A DNA stretch of 64,000 nucleotides from Punica granatum (lineage: Eukaryota; Streptophyta; Magnoliopsida; Myrtales; Lythraceae). Positions 26,772 through 38,598 of this stretch are shown in pieces. The notes under the pieces were generated by a model that worked only from the letters and a program-made list of their open reading frames with translations, made no database searches and had not been told where the DNA came from. Positions within the stretch are counted from its first letter, which is position 1. Every line of letters starts with the position of its first letter. The position numbers were made by a program, and so were the translations under genes. Location: assembly GCF_007655135.1 (NCBI RefSeq), contig NC_045128.1:3658001-3722000 (forward strand). The letters run 5' to 3'.

Positions 26772-29700
26772 ATGGGTAAGGTAGTGGAGGGGAAGAAGAA
26801 GAAGGGGAGGCCATCCCTATTGGATCTCCAGAAGCGGAGCCTGAAGGAGCAGGGCCAGGACCAGGGGCGGCCCAATTCCGCCCCCAAGCCGCCGCAGAAT
26901 TACAGGGTTGCCACCCCCGCGCAGCTCCGCCGATCCACCCGCCGGAACCCCGCCCCCGACGGAGCCTCCTCCCCTGACGAGCGCGACGGGGAGGACTCGT
27001 CGCCCGGGGGACGGCGCCGCGAGAAGAAGCTCAAGCTCGTCCTCAAGCTGCCGAATTCGGGCTCCGGGGCCGGGGGCGGGCCGGATTCCGGGGCCGAGGA
27101 GGATGGCGACGAGGCGCAGAACCAGAGGAAGCGCAAGATCGCGGCTATTGGCGACGGATCTGGAGCTGGCGTCAGCAGCGAGAAGGTAAAGGTTCGATCT
27201 TTTTGGGCATCCTGTAAGAAAAACAGAGGCTTTTTAAAATTGGGGGGATTTTGGGAGGGGCCTGTGGCTTGGCTGTGCCTCTGATAGAAATGCGGATTTG
27301 TCGTTTCCTGGTACTTTTGGGGGAATATAGGTTGACCCGATTTTTCCAAAAAAAAAAAGTCCTTGAAAATCGGGCCTTTTATTGAACTGTGGCCTCTGCT
27401 AATAATTGGGGGTTTTTAAGACAATTTCTACTGGTAAAGGGGTTGACTTGCAACCTCTAATTCCTCAGTATCTTCTATTCTGAGATTTTTGCGATTTAAT
27501 TCTTCATCTCTCTCCTGCAACATTTTGGGGTTCTTGCTGCTGCTGCTGCTGATAACCCCTTCTTGTGTCTGCGCAGTCTAATGATGATTAGGCTGTCTGT
27601 CAGCGTTCCTTGGTAGCAGCAAAAGTTTAAATGTCTTTTCTTTAATTATTATGCACAGCTCTCTGCTGTTCTTTACCTTTTTCTTTTCCTATAATGGAAA
27701 CTAAACTGCAGTGGCTTTGTCTGCATTAATAGTAACTGTTGTTTAATGGAAATCTACAGGGGGAGAAGCTTACAAAATCTGGAAATGGCCATCAAGGTTT
27801 GCCATATAAGTGTCTGCCCTTTTTTCTGACCATCGTGAAAGACATGAATTTGCGCTTGTGTTGTTGAATTGTGTCGGGTTTTGGGTGTTGCAGCGGCTCA
27901 GCAGCTGGATTCTGGCGTATCAACTCCTTTGCCTGACAAAAAGTTGTTGCTTTTTATCCTTGACAGGCTCCAAAAGTGCGTTCTTGTCCTGTTTCTGCTG
28001 TCAATTTTTGAGTACTTTTATGTGGGTTGGACTTGTTTTGCTCTTAGAGTTTGCTGAGTTGGTGTTGGCTTAATTTCAGGAAGGACACGTATGGGGTGTT
28101 CTCTGAACCAGTGGACCCCGAAGAAGTAAGTTCTGAAAGTGATCGTGCATCAACTACCTAAGACCAGTATTCATGAGCATAGTTTCCTTCTAATTTTTTG
28201 TGGCACTTATATAATGTAAATTCTTTCTTTATATTCTGTATAATACTCCTCAGCTACCAGACTACCATGACATCATAGAGCACCCAATGGATTTTGGCAC
28301 TGTGAGGAAGAAACTTGCTAGTGGAGATTATGCGAAGTTGGAGCAATTTGAGGTTGGTTTATGCTTCATTCTGATTATATGTCTACTATAACTTTGTCTT
28401 CTCTCTAGTTCTTATTACCTATCGTTCTTCACTTGTTATGCACCAACTGAGATGCATGATACAGGAGGTTCCTTTGTTGTGTTGCCCTTCCCTTTCCACT
28501 GATTTATTGCATCTCTATATATAGCTTGGGCAAAAATTGCTCCTAGTCTCTCAGTTTCTTTGTTCTAGATAGTTCAGTTTAGCTACATGCAGTGGATATA
28601 CTGGCATGAAGCATCTTTCCTTCGGTGAATGATATCTTGTGTGAGTCAAAATCTTTCCTTAGTTGTTTGTGATTAGCATGTAGGATGTCTTTCCGTCCAT
28701 TGTCTACTGTTTGCAATTATTTCCATCAGCTTATTGGTGGGCTGAGACCTGCTTAGTACTTTGTCAGAATGATCGGTACGCTATTAAAGTAAGTCATTAA
28801 GTAGTTATTCACTCAATAATTGAGAGTGCTGTTGGGGATTGGAGGTTATAATGTTCTTCTGCTCATGACCTTTCGGCACAATTTACTAATTTAGTGTTTC
28901 ATATGTGTACCGAATAAATCCTGAAAGCGAAATTCTACTAATGCCCAGTTTTTGTGGCTTGTTTCTAGCAGAGGAAATTAAAAAAAAATGTAGGTGTAAT
29001 GAATCAATTAGATTATAAATGATTATGATTTCACTTTGGCAGCAGTATTTGGTTTGTGCAAATACTTACCCTGTCTGTTACTAGATTTACTTAACCTATC
29101 CATTATTAGATCTCCAATGTCATCAAATTTTGGCCGTGTAAGTGCTATTGATGAAAATGGAGAAGACCTCTTTCCAAATTACCCATGTCTAGGAAATAAA
29201 ACCATCTTTGCATCTCCTATAGGTAGACTTCATCTTTGCATCCTCGGTGGATTTTCAAATTAATTGTTGAACATATTGCAGGTTTTTTAGTCATTCATGT
29301 ATAATCAATGGTAGATTCCTTGTTTTTTAGTAAATTTGGCCGTTCCTTCAACTGTTGCAGTTATAATGTGAATGCACAAAATCATGTTTTACATGACAGT
29401 CAATCTGTTCTCGGATGACTCTGTCCCTTAGGGTGTGCAGTTTCTATAGTTCACACATTATTCTGAAATTGTTTAAATTGGGGTTTCCAAACATGTGAGT
29501 GGAGAGAGAATTTATTATCCACCAGCCAAAACAAAATATATAAAGGGCGGCACTGCTCATAACCTATTTGCTATCATGCTTAGATGGTTGAGAACTTGAC
29601 GATATTCTTCTAACTCTTTATAGTGCAGAAAATGCGCTGCATTGACAAATCTAAATAGACTGTATCCCCTAATCGACGACGGTTTACCTCCATGTTTAAC

Positions 29701-31674
29701 TCGCTATGTTGTCGTTCTGTGTTTTGTAAACCACTGAACTGTCCATAGAAAGGAATTTTTCCACCTGTAGTTAATTATTCTGTTTTCGCTGAAAGTCGTA
29801 ATGATTGAGATCTTTTATGTTATCTGCAGAGTGATGTTTTCTTAATCTGCTCAAATGCAATGCAGTACAATGCTCCGGACACAGTATATTTCCGACAGGT
29901 ATAACAGTTATATTTCCAACCTGTAGCTTTCAGTATATTAGCAAGTTTCCATTTTTATCTAACCTTTCTATTTCTAGGCACGTTCCATTCAAGAACTGGC
30001 GAGAAAGAACTTCGACAACTTAAGGCAGGACAGCGACGTAAATGAACCGGAACCAAAAGTAGTCAGAAGAGGCAGACCACCGACAAAGCATTTGAAGAGA
30101 CCACCAGGAAGGCCACCTTTAGACCGTGCTGGTTCTTCAGATGCCACCCTTGCTACTGGGGGAGAGAATGCTGCATCCACAAACTTTGATCTGAGGAAAG
30201 GATCTTTCTCTGCAGACAAATCAGGTCTGATGAATTCATCAGGACGGCTTCGAAATAACGATGTTTACGCAAGCTGGTTATTGGAGAACAGATTTGAGAG
30301 AAATGATGAATATGCAGGTCCCTGCTAAAGCATTTTTCCTAGTGTTTAGCCTCAGGACGTGTATCATGAGTTTATTTACTATTGCTTTAATCATCTTCTT
30401 CCACAGGCGCCTCATCAAAGGGCAGTCTGATGAAGCTCGGGAAAAAACAAACTGTACCAGATGAGAATCGGCGTAACACATATAAACAGTACCATCCTTC
30501 CACTTCGGGACGCGAGCCTACTGTTTTGGCCACCTTCAACCGGGAGAGGAAGCAGTTGATGCCGGTATATAAACCAATCATTTTATTGCTCACTTTTTCC
30601 TTAGCAAGAGGGACTTACTATACTCTGAGAGATTCAGGATCTCATCTATAGATTTTGTAAAGGGAAATGATAGGAAGTACAGGGAGAAATCATTAAAATT
30701 CCGCACAGCCAACGGAAGTTCATCTATTAATCAAAGAGTTCCTGCTAAAGTTGATCAATTGATCCAAAATGCAAATCCCCTCGCTGTGTTTTCTCTGTTC
30801 AGTCCTCAGTAATAGTAGCTTATTGGTTTTCTTATCTTCTTCCGCCAATTTTTGCAATGATCAGGTTGGCTTACAAGCAGACCATGGTTACGCAAGAAGC
30901 CTAGCTCGGTTTGCTGCAAATCTGGGACCCGTAGCTTGGAAGGTTGCTTCGAGAATGATCGAAAGGTCTCTGCCTGCTGGCGTAAAATTTGGTCCCGGGT
31001 GGGTTGGAGATGATGATTACTTACCCCCAAGACAGTTCCAACTTGCTTCGCCCGGCTTATCATCCTTCTGGCCCTTCTCTATTTCTGGAAGTTCAGGTTC
31101 TAAGGATACAGATCATGCTACCCCCTGCCAACAAGATAATTCAGCAGATAAGCCAGAGGGAGAACATTCCAATTCACCGGAGAAGCATCCACCTTCAGTT
31201 CCCTCGAGCGAGCCTCTCCCTCCTCCCTCAAAGAACCGTCCTTGGCCTGTCTCTGGGGATGAAGGATCAAAGTCAATAAGGCCTCCATTTCAGAATTATA
31301 CTAATGGGTTCACGGGTCCTTTTGGGTACAATAGTAAAATCGCTGCAGCTCACATGGGAAAGATGATTGGAGCTAGACCTTCTTCTGGGTTTCATTTCCA
31401 TCCCCCGAGTTCAGTCGACGCAGAACCCAGTACAGATACAAGTTCTCATCATCGAGGACCCACCGATAGCATAGATCGGGAAGACCCCAATACTTTGCAC
31501 AATAACTCAGGCCCTACAAGATCATTGCCACAGCAAAAACCAGAGCTGGTGGTGTCACATCAGCAGAAGCATGAATCAGTGCCACCCGACCTTAATATCA
31601 GGTTCCATTCTCCGGGGTCCCCTAATTCTACTCGGGTGGATCCGGCTCAGCCCGATTTAGCATTGCAACTATGA
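26772..31674 (+). CDS. Bromodomain protein, plant BRD family (SWI/SNF-associated)
   Basis: Nine exons: 26772-27185, 27760-27796, 27894-27975, 28080-28125, 28254-28352, 29830-29898, 29978-30317, 30407-30564 and 30865-31674, giving 684 residues. The start is taken at MGKVVEGKKKKGRPSLLDL, the conserved N-terminus of this family; an open frame extends upstream but is not conserved. After a basic, low-complexity region comes a single bromodomain (about residues 167-255) with ELPDYHDIIEHPMDFGTVR and AMQYNAPD, whose Asn should contact acetyl-lysine. Two AT-hook-like motifs follow (RRGRPP, PPGRPP), then YARSLARFAANLGPVAWKVA. Plant relatives (BRD1/BRD2/BRD13) are subunits of SWI/SNF chromatin-remodelling complexes in the nucleus; this is inference. 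The C-terminal third is Pro/Ser-rich and probably disordered. Intron 5 is long (about 1.5 kb). Confidence 0.93.
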
Positions 31675-32420
31675 GAATAATAATGATAGCAATGATTATA
31701 CATATTCTTTATCTCTCTCTCTCTCTCTCTCTATCTATGTTAGGTAAGTCTAGTCAGTAGGAATGGTCGCAGCTCCATTGGGATTGACGGAAGATTTTTT
31801 TTTTTTTTTTTTACTTTGGAGCTGGCCAGAACCAACAGTTAACAATGCAGGCACGAGTAGGGTTTCCAGTGTACAGAATTGTGCCCTAATTCTTAGGTGA
31901 AGAAAAGGGGGAAGAGAGGTTTCTTTCATTTGTAACATTTGGGGAGGCCATAGTTTTTAGAAGCAGCGACATCTGATTATTACGCTTTCATGTATTGCGA
32001 GATTCCATCTCCCTCCCATTTGTAACAATTCTTAGCTATGATGACGAAGAGTAGAAGATCTGATTGAGTTCAATCGCTTCTCCTATCCATATGTGATCTT
32101 ACGGTTTGAGAATTACTTCAGGTTGCTTTGATATTACGAACTGTATGATGAGTCAGAATACTGTTCTGGGCTTGGTCGACTTTGGCAGGATCCAAAACTG
32201 TGAGTTGTGCAGAAGGAATGGTTAAGCAGGCAGTGGCCTTGAGACTTACATTTTGGAAGGTCAAAGGTTGGCATTAAAAGAGTGGAATTTTCTTATGGCC
32301 ATGTCTTTTTCTGGTCAAATCTCTTTGCCATATCCAATGGTAGAAACTCCCAAGTCAATCTTGTATGTTGTGATCCCACTGAGAAAAAGTCATTCTTTCT
32401 TTTCGATTATAATAGGAGGC
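31675..32420. other. 3' region of the bromodomain gene
   Basis: It contains a CT microsatellite at about 31711-31733, an 18-base T run at 31795-31812, and otherwise unremarkable sequence that is probably 3' untranslated region and spacer. Confidence 0.55.
31711..31733. repeat. CT microsatellite
   Basis: About eleven CT units lie 40 bp past the bromodomain gene's stop codon, probably in its 3' untranslated region. Confidence 0.85.
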
Positions 32421-32548
32421 TCATGATCTAATATAAGAAAATTGAAATGAAATCTAAATAAAATGGCATGGATAGTCTCACTAATGAGAATCGAACTTGG
32501 AATCTCTAGATTACCAGGCGAGAGTGTTAGCCGCTATACTACACTCCA
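32420..32548 (-). mobile_element. tRNA-derived SINE, minus strand
   Basis: Read on the minus strand it begins about 32548, with box A (TAGTATAGCGGCTAA, 32541-32527) and box B (AAGTTCGATTCTC, ending about 32484) in tRNA-like spacing. The tRNA-like part ends in a paired GAGACTATCC, then continues into an AT-rich tail. The anticodon arm is not convincing, so I call it a SINE rather than a tRNA gene. Confidence 0.55.
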
Positions 32549-32885
32549 TTTTTAAGAAAAAGCCATTCTAACGATTGAAATATGTCAGCAGTTTCTCATA
32601 GGGACTTTCACCAATAGACTATCTCGACAGTGGATGAGAGATTTGAGATTTTGTCGTGCTCATGTCAAAAGATGGGAAATTGACTCCCAATTTTATGAGC
32701 ACTTTCCTGATTGTTAGGGACATGACTTCTGAAGAAAGTTCGTTTTCAGTTCATTAACTATCTGAGAATCGATTTCACCTTTTCCCTTGTTCCAAGAAAG
32801 GCCACATTCAAACTTTTCATCCTCATAATGTACTGCTGAAAAGTGTTATCTACGTTGCAATGAGTTTTGTGAACAAGCTACAGTG

Positions 32886-33087
32886 CAGGGACAGAGTCAG
32901 GATTTTCATCCAGGCAAAAATATTACTTGATATAAATGGTATATAAATATTTTTTTAGGGGAGACAAAATATTAATTTTACATAGAAAAACTCATAAATA
33001 AACATACTTTTGGGGTAAAATTTTAAAAAGTTAAAAGTTCAGGGGAGGGCAATTGTCCCCCATGCCAATACATTGGCTCCGCCCCTG
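32886..33087. mobile_element. hAT-type MITE, copy 2 (202 bp)
   Basis: The same element family as at 16574-16776. Its ends are CAGGGACAGAGTCAGG and, inward from the right, CAGGGGCGGAGCCAAT. The target duplication CTACAGTG is perfect at 32878-32885 and 33088-33095. The right half is close to copy 1 while the left terminus has drifted. No coding capacity. Confidence 0.9.
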
Positions 33088-33852
33088 CTACAGTGTATTC
33101 TGAGGTAACCGAAGTCGGGTCGCTGGACGGACGTTGTAATTGCCAGGGAATCAGGAACCGAGTGAAACCATCTCGACCCTGCAAAAGCCCCGTAACTGAA
33201 CTTCAAAGGTGGTCACCCAGCCAGACATCAATTTGCCTGCTGTCCTTACTTCTCAAGAAAGTGCTAAAATGGAAAGTGTTTCCCAGTTTTCTTTTTCTTC
33301 ACTTTCTTCCAAAATCACATGGACAAAGACTGTTTGTTATTGCTGAAAGTGTTTTTCTTCTGTGGATCCCACAATGGAAACATCATAAACAAGTTGAAGG
33401 GACAACAATTGACTTGACCAGTACCTATGACACGGCAGTTGACTTGCTATGCATTGCATTGCAATGCATCCCTTGTGTGTGTGTCTGTCTGCCTGACCTC
33501 TGCAAATTCCCATTTTCAGACCTTCCCACTACCTCTTCCTTCCCTATTTAATACCTCGGACGGCTTCCAAGAAACAGGGCGGAGGCTCAGAACTCAAGAG
33601 ACCCATAAGAAGAAAGAAAGAAAGAGGGAGACATACGGAGTCAGGTAACTGGAAAACGTTTTCGTGTTTGCTGCTGTTCGTGCCCGGAAGCGTGCTCGGT
33701 TTGGAAAACCAATTCTCTGTTACCATTGAGGAAATGGGTCTTTTGAATCGCAAATCAGGATTGATTTTGATCTATTGGTTTGCTTTTTTTTCCTATATTT
33801 TCAGTGAGGAAAAGGAGGAGTTTTAGCAGCAGAAGGGGAAGAAGGATTTTTT

Positions 33853-36266
33853 ATGGGGAACTGTTGGGGCTGGGTAGCCCCAAAACCAGACACTACCACC
33901 AGTGCCAGTGATCTCAGCAAAGGTACCATCGCATAACCATTCGAGCTATTGCATCATAATTGTAATGTAAGCCGGGTTGGTGCAATTTATCTCGACTCTT
34001 CGGTGTGTGCATCGCAGTATTAGTAAGTTATGGAAGGAAGAAATTAATGATTGTCTCGAGAATGTATAGCATGTTAGAAGTTGCCGGATTCAGGTGTTTT
34101 GCATTTGGCATATGTTGCGCGTGGTTGTTGCTTTCCCATGGCAATTCGAATATGGTCCTGCTGAAAATTTTGGTTTTCTCGTAGCAGTACCGAAATCTGG
34201 AAATTCCCTAGCTTTCTTATACAGTATGATAGATCCGAACAAACCTCTTGGTGTATGCCTAGAGATAATTGTTAAATTTGCTGCTCATGTTGTTTATATC
34301 TGATGCTAGTTCCTGCATACGCCATGTCTACTGCTCAAAAGTATTTCTTTGCTTTAACCTCATTTCATCTACTTTCTGCGTGTATGACTATACAGTTGGT
34401 ACCTCCCAAGCAACAATCACCGCAACGACATCATCCTCAGGCTCCAGCGGCGTATCCCGATTCAGCCAGTTCACGGCCTCAAGCGGGGGTGACCCTGAGA
34501 ATGCCAATACCGGCCACATCCTACCACTTCCGAACCTGCGGCAGTTTACACTTGCTGAACTGAGGGCTGCAACTAAGAACTTCCGATCAGACTCGTTGCT
34601 TGGCGAGGGTGGGTTCGGGAAAGTCTTCAAGGGCTGGATCGATGACAAGCCTTCGTCAAAGAACGGGAATAATAGTGGAACGCCGGTCGCGGTCAAGAAA
34701 CTGAACTCTGATAGCGTGCAAGGGATTCAAGAGTGGCGGGTGAGAGATAATAACGAGGAGCTTTTTTGCAGTTGTGTTTTAGAGAGTTTGATTTACTGAA
34801 AACATAACTGAAAAATTTCGTGGAATGCAATTTTAAGGAAATTGTGCTCGATCATAACAGCATATTGAATGACCTTTCTCGGTCGGTTTTCCTATGGCAG
34901 GCAGAAGTAGATTTCCTTGGAAGGCTCTCTCATCCGAACCTTGTCAAGCTTTTGGGTTATTCCATTGAGGACCAAGAGCTGCTTCTAGTCTACGAGTATG
35001 TGCAGAAAGGCAGCTTAGAGAACCATCTTTTTGGAAGTAAGCTTTCGGATTCTCATAAAAAATACAAGTTGCTCCCATCTAATTATTAGCTGAAGAATGC
35101 AGACATGTTTTCGCTTATGAAAGTAGAAAACCGAAGTTGTTTTCTTGCATGTTCGAGCAAATTTCTTTTCCGAGTTCTAACCTTTGTCTATGAAGGGGGC
35201 GCGATGGTGCAAGCACTTCCATGGGACATAAGGCTTAAGATTGCAATAGGAGCTGCTCGAGGGCTTGCATTCTTGCATACGTCAGAAAAGCAAGTAATAT
35301 ATAGAGACTTCAAGGCCTCAAATATATTGCTCGATGGGGTAAGTTTTATCCGATCACATTGTATATCTCATCCATAAATCCTCAGAAGAAGCAGCAGTTG
35401 GCCACACAGTGGCCAGCATGTATTGCAAAACCGAAACTCAAGGGCCCGTGTTCTAACTCATGTCGAGGAGATTCGGAGCCTCTGAGGAGAAATAGTAGCT
35501 TTCTATATGCCACGTTATGGAATTCTGGTGTACAAGGAGTTAGCAAATTGAAATTAACGGCGAGTTGTTTTTGAATTGATTCGATGGTGTTGCCCTGTTC
35601 ATCAGTTTTACAATGCCAAGATCTCAGACTTCGGCTTGGCAAAGACTGGCCCTTCAGAAAGCAAGTCTCATGTCACGACGAGAGTAATGGGCACTTACGG
35701 CTATGCAGCTCCTGAATACGTCTCGACTGGTAATCTCTTTTTCATGCCAGACGTTCGAAGCAGAGTTAGCTTAACACGGTATCTAAATTAGCTGGTTTTC
35801 TTGTATAGGGCATCTGTATGTTAAGAGCGATGTGTTTGGGTTCGGTGTTGTGCTGGTTGAGATGCTGACTGGTCTCCGAACACTCGACCCTCGCCGGCCC
35901 AAGGGTCAGGAGAATCTGGTCGATTGGGTGAAGCCACTGCTGTCCAACAAGCGGAAGCTGAAGAACCTCATGGATGCCAAGCTTGAGGGGAAGTATCCTT
36001 CTGCGGCTGCATACCAGATAGCCCAGCTTGCCTTGAAATGCCTCGCTCTCGATCCCAAGTCTCGTCCTTCCATGGAAGAGGTGGTGGTAACTCTGGAGAA
36101 GCTCGAATCCTCCCGTCCCGAGAGAGCACCGGAGCCCAAGGTCCGTCCAGCACGTCTGGGTCCTCAGAAGTCCGGTCTGCAAAATCTCCACAATCGATCT
36201 CCTCTCCACCAGAGGCAGAACGGGAGCATGGCCATACCACATCAAGGTTCACCCAGAATGCGATAA
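33853..36266 (+). CDS. Receptor-like cytoplasmic kinase VII, PIX13 type
   Basis: Six exons: 33853-33922, 34396-34739, 34901-35036, 35196-35338, 35606-35729 and 35809-36266, giving 424 residues with consistent phases. The N-terminus MGNCWGW has Gly2 for myristoylation and Cys4 for palmitoylation, so plasma-membrane anchoring is likely. The kinase domain starts near residue 85: glycine loop [16 protein letters not shown] lysine, [14 protein letters not shown], catalytic loop [13 protein letters not shown] (YRD in place of HRD, normal in this subfamily), DFGLAK and [10 protein letters not shown]. The best remembered relative is the PIX13 protein of Arabidopsis subfamily VII; such kinases relay signals from pattern-recognition receptors. 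One small oddity is [15 protein letters not shown], where most relatives have DVYGFG. The substrate is unknown. Confidence 0.94.
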
Positions 36267-36645
36267 CTTGTACAATAAGAAACCTGGAGCAGGTAACTTG
36301 ACAGGAAAGTAATGTAGTGATTTCGGACTAATTGCTATCTCGAAGCATCTAGAACTGCAAAGCATACTATGATCATATGGCTTTCAGATCTATCAGAGAT
36401 CCAAATTCTTTATTGCGTGATTTGTCGAAACCAGGAAAGATTTTCTAGTTGTGGTGAGGAGGAACAGATTCCTCAGTGTAAAGAAATTTCAATCTGTTTT
36501 GCATTTGCAGCATATCATCGTGCCGACATGTTTATACACTTCTTTTGTTCTCTCTCGTACTTGTTTCGTATTCGCCACCAGTGTTCTTTAGTCAATGCAT
36601 GATCTTTCCGTTTCTTCATCATGAAGAAACAATGGTTTGCTAAAA

Positions 36646-37982
36646 GAGTTGGGTGTGGTTTTGGTCCCTCAAAATATTTTGCCATTGTTTTCGTCCCTCA
36701 ATATCCATTCCGTCTGATGTTTTAGCCTTGCCGTCATCTTGCGCGTGTCAACCATGACCGAAATCTCACGTGGCGGATGAGCTGGACGTAACGCCGTTAA
36801 CCAACTCCCAAAATTGCCAAAAACGCAGTTCCTCGATCGAAGCCTGCCCTAAACAATGAAAAGAAGTGATCACGAGGGAATCGGAGCCGACCTAGGACAA
36901 ACAGGCCCTGCTCGACTTCCTCAACCAGATCCCTCACTCCCCCGCCTCAACTGGACCGTCTCCTCCTCCACCTAGGAATGGGTCGACATTGGCTGTGACT
37001 CCAACCGGTCCTCCGTCCTCGCCCTCCGCTTCCCCGGAGCCAACCTCGTGGGCCCCATCCCTCAACCAGATCCCTCTCTCCCCCCGCCTCAACTGGACTG
37101 TCTCCTCCTCCACCTGCGAATGGGTCGGCGTCGACTGCAACTCCAACCGGTCCTCTGTCCTCACCCTCTGCCTCCACGGAGCTGACCTCGTAGGCCCCAC
37201 CCCCCAACACCATCGGCCGGCTCGAGTCTCTTGCATCTCTTTCTATGTTGGAGACGACAATGTCGTTGCCAGCTCCAACGGACATCCTCGGGTCTACTGC
37301 TCTCGTCTTGTCTATGACTGTGATTCTATTGAGTTGTTGGCCGGTGGAATCGGAGCCAACCCAAGACAAACAGGCCCCCCTCAACTTCCTCAACTAGATC
37401 CCTCACTCCCCCCGCCTTAACTGGACCGTCTCCTCCTCCACCTGCGAATGGATCGGCGTCGGCTGCGACTCCAACCGGTCCTCCGTCCTTTGCCTCCGCC
37501 TCCCCGGAGCCAACATCGTGGGCCCCATCCCCCCCAACACTATCGGCTAGCTCACCCAGCTCCGGGTCCTCAGTCTCTGCTCCAACCGCCTATCCGGTCA
37601 AGTCCCTGACGACTTCTCCAACCTCACCTTGCTCTACAATTAGGGCTTCGAATTTGGGGGTGCAAAATCACAATTAGGGATTGTAATTGGCAAATTGGGG
37701 ATTCCAGATAACATGCTTTCAGGGGGCATTCAACGCACCATTTCTATTGTTGAGTAAGAGGGGCTAACGATGCCGTTTTTGGTAATTTTGGGGTAGTTAA
37801 CGGCGTTACATCCAGCTCATCCGCCACGTGAGATTTCCGTCATGGTTGGCACGCGCAAGATGACGGCAGGACTAAAACATCAGACGGAATGGATATTGAG
37901 GGATGAAAACAATGGCAAAATATTTTGAGGGACCAAACCCAAGGTTTTGGAATCTTTCAGGGACCAAAACCACACTCAACTC
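36646..37982. mobile_element. Pack-MULE carrying LRR receptor-kinase fragments (1337 bp)
   Basis: Long terminal inverted repeats (about 36646-36826 and 37773-37982, the right one with an extra 31 bp or so) both begin GAGTTG and share the block GGTCCCTCAAAATATTTTG. Flanks TTGCTAAAA (36637-36645) and TCGCTAAAA (37983-37991) form a 9-bp target duplication with one mismatch, the Mutator signature. The interior encodes no transposase. It holds three tandem partial copies of the first exon of an LRR receptor-like kinase, each with stops. This is non-autonomous transduplicated DNA. Confidence 0.88.
36874..37640 (+). pseudogene. Triplicated LRR-kinase N-terminal fragment inside the Pack-MULE
   Basis: Three copies start at about 36874, 37061 and 37345. 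Translation gives the LRR N-terminal cap: ALLDFLNQIPHSPRLNWTV, SSSTCEWVGV, CDSNRSSVLALR and GANLVGPIP, and in copy 3 also [19 protein letters not shown] and [10 protein letters not shown]. This matches the start of plant inactive receptor kinases of the At2g26730-like class. Copy 1 has a stop in place of the cap cysteine, copy 2 is truncated on both sides, and copy 3 has stops after NFLN and NTIG. None can make the receptor. Confidence 0.82.
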
Positions 37983-38598
37983 TCGCTAAAATACAGTGTT
38001 ACTATCCACTGTAAAGTCTACAGGCATGAGACCTATTTGTGTCTTTCGATGAGACCATAAGGTGTCTTCACCTTGAAATTGATTTTTACACGAGCTTCAT
38101 AACTCTGGTTACAAGATACTTTCAGTGAGTTTCGAATCTTGCACCGTGACGTATTTGTATGTACATGTATGTCTTACATTCTTTTTGTATAAATACATAC
38201 TTTAATTTAACGAAACAGAAAAAGCCCATGGGCCCGGTCGTTCCGGTACGGGGCTGGCATATCGGGCCCTACATCCGGCCCACGTTTATTGAGAGATTAT
38301 AAAGTTCACGCGCTTCCGATGCGCGTGTATTTGACGCGCCTAGTTACAGTCTCCTATGGTGCTCTCGCTCTCCTTCGTCTTCGCCAGTTGCACGTTGAAT
38401 GCAAAGCCGGTGAAGAAAGAGAGAAGAAGTCCGCTCTGCCCGGATACGAGGTCGTTTGCCACCGACTTCTCGATCTCCGTCGCCGCCGCCGGTCTTGCTG
38501 ACAGCCGAGACTGAAGCTGAACGGAAGTTGCCGCCATTCTTATCCCACCGGAATTAGACGACCGATCGGAACGCCCTCTTCGGCAGCGGCACACATGA
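37983..38598. other. Upstream region and leader of the GAUT3-like gene
   Basis: The first 300 bp are AT-rich spacer. From about 38340 the sequence becomes CT- and CG-rich, like a plant 5' leader. It contains a 52-codon upstream open frame (38356-38514, starting MVLSLSFVFASC) and an out-of-frame ATG at 38595, four bases before the chosen start. Confidence 0.5.

Noticed and set aside
30660..30780. Coding-looking open stretch in the last intron of the bromodomain gene as an extra exon
   Set aside because: Exons 8 and 9 already join in phase to give the conserved LMPVGLQADHGYARSLARF block; the stretch lacks a good donor. It could be a cryptic exon but is not supported.
32468..32548. Functional tRNA gene on the minus strand
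   Set aside because: Box A and box B are present but the anticodon arm and acceptor pairing are not convincing, and an AT-rich tail follows as in a SINE.
36947..37393. 148-codon open frame in the Pack-MULE as a gene
   Set aside because: It is the antisense shadow of GC-rich captured LRR fragments; its low-complexity Gly/Arg translation reflects repeat composition.
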